Source: a virus
IMG/VR virus record: IMGVR_UViG_3300036652_000180
Span: 1-31,948 of that record
Direction: 5' to 3' (one strand)
DNA: 31,948 nt
In this document: piece after piece, positions 7,496 to 13,979 of the stretch
How positions within the stretch are numbered: position 1 is the stretch's first letter
Layout: the number at the start of each line of letters is the position of its first letter
Notes under the pieces: generated by a model
Seen by the model: only the letters and a program-made list of their open reading frames with translations
The model's database searches: none
Told to the model about the DNA's origin: nothing
Made by a program: the position numbers and the translations under genes

Positions 7496-7809
7496 GGCCA
7501 CACGCTCTGCCGGACAAGCCGCCCACCGCTGGCGAGCAGCTCAGCGAGGACGGCGGCGACGCACCTGAGACGGTGCCCGTCGCGTTTCGCCCGGAGCCTC
7601 CGGCTGTGGTTGCCCCAAAGCCCGTGTTGCCCAACCTGGACAAGCAGGCAACCGTTCGGCTCGTGCTCGACGGGCCAATGTGGGTTCGAGCGTTTCGAGC
7701 ATCCGATACACTGACCATTGACCGTTCCGGCGTTCTCGTTCCCGAGGCCGACGCCGAAGCACTCGTCGCGTCGGCAGCCAAAGCCGGGGCATCCGTAAAG
7801 GTAGGCTAG
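7492..7809 (+). CDS. small hypothetical tail-region protein (105 aa)
   Basis: The best start is a TTG that overlaps the preceding TGA (TTGA at 7492-7495), following the overlap style of the neighbours. The first 45 residues are Pro/Glu/Ala-rich and probably disordered (PPTAGEQ, PEPPAVVAPKP). The second half (about 50-105) is a small beta-alpha domain with TVRLVLDGPMWVRAF and a TLTIDRSGVLVPEADAEALVASA segment. That C-terminal pattern suggests a compact module that might cap or bind a tail protein. I do not recognise a named family. It lies 5 bases before the tail tube gene. Confidence 0.68.
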   Translation: MRPHALPDKPPTAGEQLSEDGGDAPETVPVAFRPEPPAVVAPKPVLPNLDKQATVRLVLDGPMWVRAFRASDTLTIDRSGVLVPEADAEALVASAAKAGASVKVG

Positions 7810-7814
7810 ACAAC

Positions 7815-8663
7815 ATGACCATCGGCAATCTTTACGACGCCAACAACGTCGTCGTCGGTCAAGCGGCAGCGTTCATCGCCGCGAGCGGCACGCCGCTCCC
7901 CGCCTTCGACAAGGCGAACCTCGCCGACCCCTTCGACCCGACGCCGTTCGTCAGCTACACGTTGACAGTCTCGCCGACCTCGACGTGGACGCTGAGCTAC
8001 GGCGGGCAGGCCACTTCGAGCCTCGCGGACACGAGCACGTCGGCTGAGATCGAGACCGCGCTCGCCGCGCTGTCCACGGTCGGCGCTGGCAACGTGACCG
8101 TCACCGGCACGACCGGCGGCCCGTACACCGTCCTCTTCGATGAGCAGGTGTCCGGCAAGACCTTCACGGCGACCATGACGACCGGGACCGTGCCCACGAT
8201 CTCCGGTGGCCTCTGGACCGCAGTCGGCGCGACCGACCAGGGCTGGAAGTTCGGCACGAACAAGAGCACGCAGGCCATCACCATCGAAGAGCAGAGCACC
8301 CCGGTCAGTCAGGCGATCACTTCCCAGAACGTCACCATCGAAGGTGCGCTCTCGGAGGACATCTCGCGGACCCTGGCGCTCGCGTGGAACGCTTACGTCA
8401 CGTCAACCGCAGCGGCGGCGGGCGTCCCCGGTTACGATGAGGTCACGCTGACGGACGACGTGCTCTACTACGCCGTCTGCCTCGTGTCGAGCAACGACAA
8501 GGGCTACCCCAAGTGGACCTATGCCCCGAAGTGGTCGCAGCTCTCGAACGCCTCGACGGACTTCCGCCGGGCCGCTGGCAAGCACATGTACCCGGTGATC
8601 TTCGAGACCCTCTGCAAGCCGTCCCAGATCACGACGGTCAACTTCCAGGCCCCCGGCTCCTGA
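7815..8663 (+). CDS. major tail tube protein with an inserted beta domain (282 aa)
   Basis: This is the protein that polymerises into the tail tube. It follows the tail terminator and precedes the tail chaperones, the standard order. The N-terminal 40 residues (IGNLYDANNVVVGQAA) and the region after residue 140 (GWKFGTNKSTQAITIEEQSTP, TSQNVTIEGALSEDISRTL, and a C-terminal MYPVIFETLCKPSQ) give a typical actinophage tube fold. Between them, at about 48-128, lies an Ala/Thr/Gly-rich beta module (YTLTVSPTSTWTLSYGG, then AEIETALAAL, then GGPYTVLFDEQ). It resembles a domain repeated in many actinophage and environmental surface proteins, and is probably an insertion exposed on the tube. The start has only a weak ribosome site. 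Confidence 0.82.
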   Translation: MTIGNLYDANNVVVGQAAAFIAASGTPLPAFDKANLADPFDPTPFVSYTLTVSPTSTWTLSYGGQATSSLADTSTSAEIETALAALSTVGAGNVTVTGTTGGPYTVLFDEQVSGKTFTATMTTGTVPTISGGLWTAVGATDQGWKFGTNKSTQAITIEEQSTPVSQAITSQNVTIEGALSEDISRTLALAWNAYVTSTAAAAGVPGYDEVTLTDDVLYYAVCLVSSNDKGYPKWTYAPKWSQLSNASTDFRRAAGKHMYPVIFETLCKPSQITTVNFQAPGS

Positions 8664-8675
8664 TCGAACGGCGTG

Positions 8676-8697
8676 GCCCCGGCCGTATAAACGGGGC
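8676..8697 (+). terminator. weak hairpin after the tail tube gene
   Basis: GCCCCG at 8676-8681 can pair with CGGGGC at 8692-8697 around a 10-base A/T-containing loop. No T-tract follows. It lies in the only gap of this block and could lower read-through from the abundant tube gene into the chaperones. It may also be chance in GC-rich DNA. Confidence 0.3.
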
Positions 8698-8726
8698 ATC
8701 CGCACACACCGCACAAGGAGAAGATC

Positions 8727-9155
8727 GTGGCAACCGCACCAAAGTTCGTTCTGGCCGAAGAGCTGGACACCCTCGAATACGACTTCCGCACCCCGGCGCG
8801 GCCGGACGCGCCCCACGGCGTCATCCCCGAGCCGACGACCAAGCAGCTCGATACCTTCTCGTCCACCCTCCGGCACATCATGGCCCCGATGGCGGCGCTG
8901 GTCGCCGACAGGTCCGAGCCGGAAGCCGAGCTGTCAGCCGCCGACGTGGCCGCCGCGATGGCGACGGTCGATGAGGACGAGGCCAAGTCTCGCGCTCTGC
9001 TCGATGAGCTGGTGGTCGCGGTCGCGGCCGTCTGCTCGAACACGCCTTCGGTGGCCGACATCGAGGACCTCCCCTACCGAGGCCAAAAGGCGTTCATCGG
9101 CTGGATCATGGGAACCTTCCTCGACCCGGAATCCAACGCGCTCGCCTCGAAGTAG
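8727..9155 (+). CDS. tail assembly chaperone, G-type (142 aa)
   Basis: The protein would hold the tape measure protein during tail assembly. It lies between the tube and tape measure genes. It starts at GTG 8727 with AAGGAG just upstream (8715-8720). The sequence is acidic and helical after a short beta start (FVLAEELDTLEYDF), with a large helical part (AELSAADVAAAMATVDEDEAKSRALLDELVVAV) seen in part, and the end GWIMGTFLDPESNALASK. This is the usual look of the first of the paired chaperones. The second frame overlaps its 3' end, so a minor -1 frameshifted product is likely. The call is mostly from position and composition. Confidence 0.78.
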   Translation: MATAPKFVLAEELDTLEYDFRTPARPDAPHGVIPEPTTKQLDTFSSTLRHIMAPMAALVADRSEPEAELSAADVAAAMATVDEDEAKSRALLDELVVAVAAVCSNTPSVADIEDLPYRGQKAFIGWIMGTFLDPESNALASK

Positions 9156-9190
9156 TCGCAGGCGGGCGCGGACGCCGACTAGAGCTTTAC

Positions 9191-9457
9191 ATGGCACGCC
9201 GATACTTCGGTCTCGGAACGGCCGAGTGGGATAACCTTCTATGGTGGGAGCGCGCGCTCTACCTGGAAGGCTTTGAGCAAGAGGGGCTGGTGTCTGACGG
9301 CGATGCACCGCAACAAGACGGCAGCCCGGACCCTGGCACGACGCGCGTCCACGACATCGGCAACAACGTCGGAGACGCTGCTCGCCTTGGGTTCAAGGAA
9401 GTCACCCTCGATACCTCGACCGGAGAAGTCCGGCGAGTGGGGCGGCCTCGCACGTAG
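9191..9457 (+). CDS. tail assembly chaperone, T-part, probably made by frameshift (88 aa visible)
   Basis: This frame is shifted -1 relative to the chaperone gene before it and is open from 9008, so it overlaps that gene's last 148 bases. The ATG at 9191 has no clear ribosome site. The first residues, RRYFGLGTAEWDNLLWWERALYLEGFEQEGL (quoted in part), have the fG...W..W...Y.E pattern of the C-terminal half of G-T chaperones. This suggests it is normally translated as an extension of the upstream protein. The rest is Asp/Gly-rich and less structured. It ends 65 bases before the tape measure gene. Independent initiation at 9191 cannot be excluded. Confidence 0.7.
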   Translation: MARRYFGLGTAEWDNLLWWERALYLEGFEQEGLVSDGDAPQQDGSPDPGTTRVHDIGNNVGDAARLGFKEVTLDTSTGEVRRVGRPRT

Positions 9458-9522
9458 CCGGAGTGGTGACCCGGCCTCGGTGTGTGGCGTGCGAGGTACG
9501 CCCCTGTCTCAGGTGAGCTGAG

Positions 9523-12372
9523 ATGAGTGAGTTCAACGCGGGGAGCATCGTCGGCTCCCTGGACCTCGACCGCGACCCGTTCACAAGGGGTCTGGAAGAG
9601 GCTAGGCGGCAAGCTGACGAGTTTTCGTCCCGGAGGCACACTTCTACCCTCGATGTGGACACGAGGGTCGCAGCGGCCGAGATAGACGCCTTCGAGCAGC
9701 GCCTCCGTGACATCCGCAATCCCACGATCCACCCGGACGTGGATACGCGCGTCGCAGCCGCCGAGCTTGAGGCGCTCGAACGGCGGATTCAAGAGGTCAC
9801 GCGGACCCGCACCGTGGACATCCGCATCAATCAGCAGGGCACGCCCGGTCGCGGCGGCGGCGGCGCTGGCGGGGCCGGTGGCGGCCTCGGGGGCATCCTC
9901 GGTAGCCTCGCTCTGCCGACGCTCATCGGCTCGATCCTGCCCGCCATCGTCCCGCTGACCGGCGCGGCCACGGGCCTCAGTCTCGCGCTCACATCTGCCT
10001 TCACACAAGGCGCGCTGTCTCTCGGGATCTTCGCCGCCGTCGCCAAGAGCGATCTCACCGAGGTCTCGAAGGCGATGAAAAAGGTCGGCGGCGACGCGAC
10101 CAAGCTCCCGGCCCAGCTTCAGCCGGTCGGCAAGGCCATCGAGCAGTGGCATTACGCCATCGCCGCGTTCAAGCAGGAGACCAACGCCTCGGTCTCTGGC
10201 GCGCTCGTGGCCGGTATCCACGCCATCGGCTCCGCGCTGCCCACCCTTGTCCCGCTCGTGAACGCCACCGGCAGCGCCCTGAAGGGTGCCTTCGGGATCT
10301 TCCAGCAGTTCCTTACCGGCCCGACGTTCAAGAACTTCATCGACCTCACACGGCGCGACATCGGCCCGGCGCTCACCGGCATGGCCCAGATCCTCTCGCG
10401 CGTGTTCACCGGGCTCTTCCGGCTCTTCCAGGTGTTCAATCCGCTGCTCGCCGGGATCGGCCGCGAGGCTGACAAGATCGCGGGCAAGTTCGCCATGTGG
10501 ACGTTCAGCCCCAAGTTCGGCGTGTGGGTGCGCGGCATCTACCACGACCTCGTGCTCTTGGAGCCGCTCGCCAAGGCCATCGGCGGCGCGTTTATGTCGC
10601 TGTGGCACGCGCTCGGCTCGGGTGGAGGCGGCGCAGTCACCTTCCTGACGACGATTTTCAACACGATCAAGCAGCTTCAGCCCGCGCTGACAGCCATCGT
10701 GCAGCTCTTCTCCCCGTTCCAACTGCTGATCGAGAAGCTGCTCCCGACGCTCGTGCCGTTCGTGAACCTCCTGGGGCAGCTCGCCACGGCGATCATCCCC
10801 CTGCTCGACACCACCGTCGCCGCGCTGGTCTCGGGCATCGGCGGCATCCTCAAGGTGCTGTCGCCGGTCGTGCGCGCCCTGACCGAGTTCTTTGACAAGA
10901 TCAAGCCCGCCGACAAGGTGCTCGGCATCATCATCGCGAGCTTCATCGGCCTCAAGGTCGCCCTCATCGCCATCCGAGCGGCGGCGGCAGCCAACCCGAT
11001 CATCCTCCTGCTCACTGCGCTCGCCGTCGTCGCGGTCCTCATTGTGGATCACTGGAAGGGCTTTTCTCGGTTCTGGATCAAGCTCTGGGGTGACGTGTCG
11101 CGGTTCTTTGTCCGCATCTGGCACGACATCTTCGACTTCCTCAAGCAGTGGGGGCCATTGATCCTCGCCGTGCTCGTGCCGTTCATCGGAATCCCGCTGC
11201 TGATCTTCCAGCATTGGGGAGCGATCTCGCACTTTTTTGAGCGCATCTGGAACGACATCTACGGGTTTTTCAAGAAGTGGGGGCCGCTCATCCTCGCGGT
11301 CCTCGTACCCTTCCTCGGCATCCCTCTGCTGATCTTCCAGCACTGGAACCAAATCGTCGGGTGGTTCAAGGGCATCTGGAACCGCGTGTGGTCCGACATC
11401 AAGCAGTGGTGGGGGGACATCGAGTCGTTTTTCAAGGGGCTCGGCGGCAAGATCGTCGCGATCTTTTCGGCCGCCGGGAGCTGGCTGCTCCGCGCTGGCC
11501 GCAACATTATGACCGGGCTGTGGAACGGGATCAAGGTCGTGTGGAAAACGATCTTCGACTTCTACGCCAAGGTCTACAGCGTGATCTTGCACTTCTTTGC
11601 GAGCGCGGTGAACTGGCTGCTGCGCGCCGGTCGGGACATCATCACGGGCCTCTGGAACGGCATCCGCACCGTCTGGCAGACGGTCTACAACTTCTACGCC
11701 TCGATCTACGGGACGGTCCTGCGCTTCTTTGGGAACGCGATCTCGTGGCTGGTGAACGCCGGTAAGGACATCCTCACCGGCCTTTGGAACGGGATCAAGA
11801 ACGTCTGGGACGCCGTGACGGGGTGGTTCGGCAACCTCTGGCACCACATCACCGACTTCTTTGCCGGAGCGGGTCAGTGGCTCATCGACGCCGGTAGGGC
11901 CATCCTGAACGGCCTCTGGAACGGGCTCAAGCAGGTGTGGAACGACCTCACCGGCTGGATCGGCGGCCTCGGTCACTGGATCAAGAGCCACAAGGGGCCT
12001 ATCGAGGCCGACCGCGTGCTGCTGCTGGACGAGGGCCGCGCGATCATGCAGGGCCTCCACCGGGGTATGCGCGAGACGTTCGAGAGCCTGGTCAAGCCCT
12101 ATGTGACCGGCCTCGGCGGCGAGATGAAGGCGGCGTTCGGCGACGCCGGGCTCAGCGCCAACGCCACCCTGACCACGGCGGCGTCTGTGACCCTCGCGGG
12201 GCAGGCCCAGCAGCAGGCGAAGATGGCCGACCAACTCGACCGCATGGTGGCGGCGCTTCAGGCACTCCCCGGCGCGACCGGCGACGCCGTAGGCTCTTCG
12301 GTGGCCGACAAGTTCGACCGCGCCACCGCAAAGCAGACCGACTCCATGATCGTCGCATTGAGGACCGCATGA
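9523..12372 (+). CDS. tape measure protein (949 aa)
   Basis: This protein sets tail length and is ejected with the DNA. The largest product of the window, it lies after the chaperones and before the tail tip genes. The first 120 residues form charged helices with repeated VDTRVAAAE segments. A Gly-rich linker and a hydrophobic Ala/Leu region (about 125-190) follow. The centre is highly hydrophobic, with several membrane-like helices. From about residue 520 come Trp-rich repeats: two copies of a 43-residue unit, then four of a 44-residue unit beginning W-L-L-R-A-G-R with TGLWNG. The C-terminus has the KGP...D...L...G...M..GL..GM pattern typical of tape measures. No lytic domain is visible. At about 1.5 angstrom per residue the tail would be near 140 nm (inference). 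Confidence 0.92.
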   Translation: MSEFNAGSIVGSLDLDRDPFTRGLEEARRQADEFSSRRHTSTLDVDTRVAAAEIDAFEQRLRDIRNPTIHPDVDTRVAAAELEALERRIQEVTRTRTVDIRINQQGTPGRGGGGAGGAGGGLGGILGSLALPTLIGSILPAIVPLTGAATGLSLALTSAFTQGALSLGIFAAVAKSDLTEVSKAMKKVGGDATKLPAQLQPVGKAIEQWHYAIAAFKQETNASVSGALVAGIHAIGSALPTLVPLVNATGSALKGAFGIFQQFLTGPTFKNFIDLTRRDIGPALTGMAQILSRVFTGLFRLFQVFNPLLAGIGREADKIAGKFAMWTFSPKFGVWVRGIYHDLVLLEPLAKAIGGAFMSLWHALGSGGGGAVTFLTTIFNTIKQLQPALTAIVQLFSPFQLLIEKLLPTLVPFVNLLGQLATAIIPLLDTTVAALVSGIGGILKVLSPVVRALTEFFDKIKPADKVLGIIIASFIGLKVALIAIRAAAAANPIILLLTALAVVAVLIVDHWKGFSRFWIKLWGDVSRFFVRIWHDIFDFLKQWGPLILAVLVPFIGIPLLIFQHWGAISHFFERIWNDIYGFFKKWGPLILAVLVPFLGIPLLIFQHWNQIVGWFKGIWNRVWSDIKQWWGDIESFFKGLGGKIVAIFSAAGSWLLRAGRNIMTGLWNGIKVVWKTIFDFYAKVYSVILHFFASAVNWLLRAGRDIITGLWNGIRTVWQTVYNFYASIYGTVLRFFGNAISWLVNAGKDILTGLWNGIKNVWDAVTGWFGNLWHHITDFFAGAGQWLIDAGRAILNGLWNGLKQVWNDLTGWIGGLGHWIKSHKGPIEADRVLLLDEGRAIMQGLHRGMRETFESLVKPYVTGLGGEMKAAFGDAGLSANATLTTAASVTLAGQAQQQAKMADQLDRMVAALQALPGATGDAVGSSVADKFDRATAKQTDSMIVALRTA
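11101..11940 (+). repeat. tandem coding repeats in the tape measure gene
   Basis: Two 129-base units (equivalent Trp codons at 11149 and 11278) are followed by four 132-base units (equivalent Trp codons at 11482, 11614, 11746 and 11878). Spacing is exact but bases differ at many third positions, so the protein repeat is older than the DNA sequence similarity. Confidence 0.85.
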
Positions 12373-12800
12373 CACTCACACTCACCGCGCGGCTGAACAT
12401 TGATCGCGTCATCATCAACCTCGCGTCGGATCTCTCGCAGTTCGTCAGCGCGGGCTCGGCGGGTGCCATCGGCGGCGGCTCTTTCCGCGCCGACACAACC
12501 ACGCAGTCAGGGGAGTATCGCGAGTACGCGGACTACAGCACCCGGCTCGTGAGCGGGACCTCGAAGCTCCGTGTGCTGGACCCGATTGTGTTGCGTGCGC
12601 TGACCCCGGATCAGGTTGCCAAGATCAAGGCGTTCACGGGCAAGACCGTCCTCTTCCGAGACAGCTACGGCCGCAAGCTCTACGGCAGCTACCTCGCCCC
12701 GAAGTTCACCGACATCCCCCTCTCCGGCACGGCTGGCTCCACCCTGCTCACCGACTGCCAACTCGCCATCACGGAGATCAGCTACACGGGCGGTACGTGA
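12369..12800 (+). CDS. distal tail-like protein (143 aa)
   Basis: ATG at 12369 overlaps the tape measure stop as ATGA, and the stop overlaps the next gene. The product is small and beta-rich: LTLTARLNIDRVI, a block EYREYADYSTRLVSG, then SKLRVLDPIVLRALTPDQVAKIK, then VLFRDSYGRKLYGSYL and a final strand. This is consistent with a short distal tail (Dit-like) ring at the tail tip, a role also suggested by its place straight after the tape measure. Its 3' 100 bases (12678-12777) are identical to the first 100 bases of the window. The assignment is by position and size, since no strongly diagnostic motif is visible. Confidence 0.78.
   Translation: MTLTLTARLNIDRVIINLASDLSQFVSAGSAGAIGGGSFRADTTTQSGEYREYADYSTRLVSGTSKLRVLDPIVLRALTPDQVAKIKAFTGKTVLFRDSYGRKLYGSYLAPKFTDIPLSGTAGSTLLTDCQLAITEISYTGGT
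12678..12777 (+). repeat. 100-bp perfect direct repeat, copy 2
   Basis: This segment is identical to window bases 1-100. It codes residues from LYGSY to about LAITE of the distal tail-like protein. Confidence 0.9.
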
Positions 12801-13969
12801 TGCAGCCGCTCACCGCGTCCCCCCGGCAGAGCCTCTCGACACAGTTCGTCACGGATCTCTTGCAGAACAAGGCCAACATCAAGATCGCGTACGGCGCGCA
12901 CCGTTACGACGCCAACCTCACCTACGTCCAGGACATCACGGCTTGGATGTCCTCGGGCAGCTCGATCAAGAGCGACTCGACGGCCTCGATCCACCGCACC
13001 TGCACCCTCATGCTCGACTCGGACAACCCGGTGGTCTACGGCACCGATTTCGTCAAGCCCTACATGGACATCATCGACCCGGACACCGAGCAGGCGGCCC
13101 GGTTCTATCTCGGCGTTTACACGCTGAGCACGCCGACGTTCGACAACTCGAAGCGCCCGAGTGTGCTCTCGATCACCGGCTACGACCTGCTCTACTACCT
13201 CAATCAGCCGGTCGGCGATAGCGTGCAGGTGCTCGCCGGAGCGGACCCGATCACTGAAGCGCAGGCGCTCATCGCGGAAGCGTTCCCCGGCGCGGTCATC
13301 AACGCCGTGGACACCACGAGCACTCTCGCGGCCGACATGACGTTTCCGTTCGACGCCTCGAACCAAACTCTCTACCTCGACATCGTGAATCAACTGCTGA
13401 AGTCCGTCGGCTATCAGCCGTTGTGGGTGGACTGGAACGGCGTGTTCCAGCTCGTGCCCTACGTGACGCCCACGAGCACCAACGCCGAATGGACCTTCGA
13501 TCTCTCGGCCGACAAGAACATCGTCGCCGAGGCGCGCACGTCGCAGCAAGACCTCTTCAGCGTGCCGAACTGGTGGCGCTTCGTGATGCAGAACCTTTCT
13601 GGCGTGCCCGTCGAGGGGACGACGCAATACACCTACGTCGATAACTCGGCCCAGAGCCCCGGCAGTGCGGTCAACCGCAAGCGACTCATCAAGAAGATCG
13701 TTTCAGTGAGCGCGGCCGACTACGCCGGTCTGGTGAGCTACGCGCAGAGCGTCGTCGCGCAGGATCTCACGCCCGCCGAGCAGTTCACGGTCTCCACGAG
13801 CCCGTTCCCGCTGGCCTGGCAATACGACCAGATCCTTATGATCGACCCCAACCTCGACCTCGTGCCACCCCTCAAGTCCCGGCTCCGGCGCGTTCAGGCC
13901 CTCGTGTGGACCCTGCCCCTCGACGGGGCAGCGGACATGACGTGGACCTGGCAGACCGTCGCCACGTAA
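12797..13969 (+). CDS. minor tail protein / tail hub (390 aa)
   Basis: The GTG at 12797 and the ATG at 12800 are adjacent, and both overlap the upstream stop region, so either may be used. The protein has an N-terminal part with QSLSTQFVTDLLQ, then TYVQDITAWMSSGSSIKSD, and a beta-rich middle with HRTCTLMLDSDNP and YLGVYTLSTPTFD. A YDLLYYLNQPVGDSVQV helix follows, and the C-terminal domain ends in VWTLPLDGAADMTWTWQTV. This fits the hub or tail-associated proteins that follow the distal tail protein in actinophages. They close the tail tip and carry the fibres. No peptidase motif is visible. The function is inferred from order and composition. Confidence 0.8.
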   Translation: MMQPLTASPRQSLSTQFVTDLLQNKANIKIAYGAHRYDANLTYVQDITAWMSSGSSIKSDSTASIHRTCTLMLDSDNPVVYGTDFVKPYMDIIDPDTEQAARFYLGVYTLSTPTFDNSKRPSVLSITGYDLLYYLNQPVGDSVQVLAGADPITEAQALIAEAFPGAVINAVDTTSTLAADMTFPFDASNQTLYLDIVNQLLKSVGYQPLWVDWNGVFQLVPYVTPTSTNAEWTFDLSADKNIVAEARTSQQDLFSVPNWWRFVMQNLSGVPVEGTTQYTYVDNSAQSPGSAVNRKRLIKKIVSVSAADYAGLVSYAQSVVAQDLTPAEQFTVSTSPFPLAWQYDQILMIDPNLDLVPPLKSRLRRVQALVWTLPLDGAADMTWTWQTVAT

Positions 13970-13979
13970 GGTAGATCGC

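Noticed and set aside
3912-7807. TAGACT/TAGGCT words near 112, 3915 and 7802 as -10 promoter boxes
   Set aside because: Two of the three include stop codons and none has a -35 at the right distance.
9259-12375. A 1038-residue open frame on the minus strand opposite the tape measure gene
   Set aside because: It mirrors the high-GC codon pattern of the tape measure gene, has low-complexity Arg/Asp/Glu content and no ribosome site.
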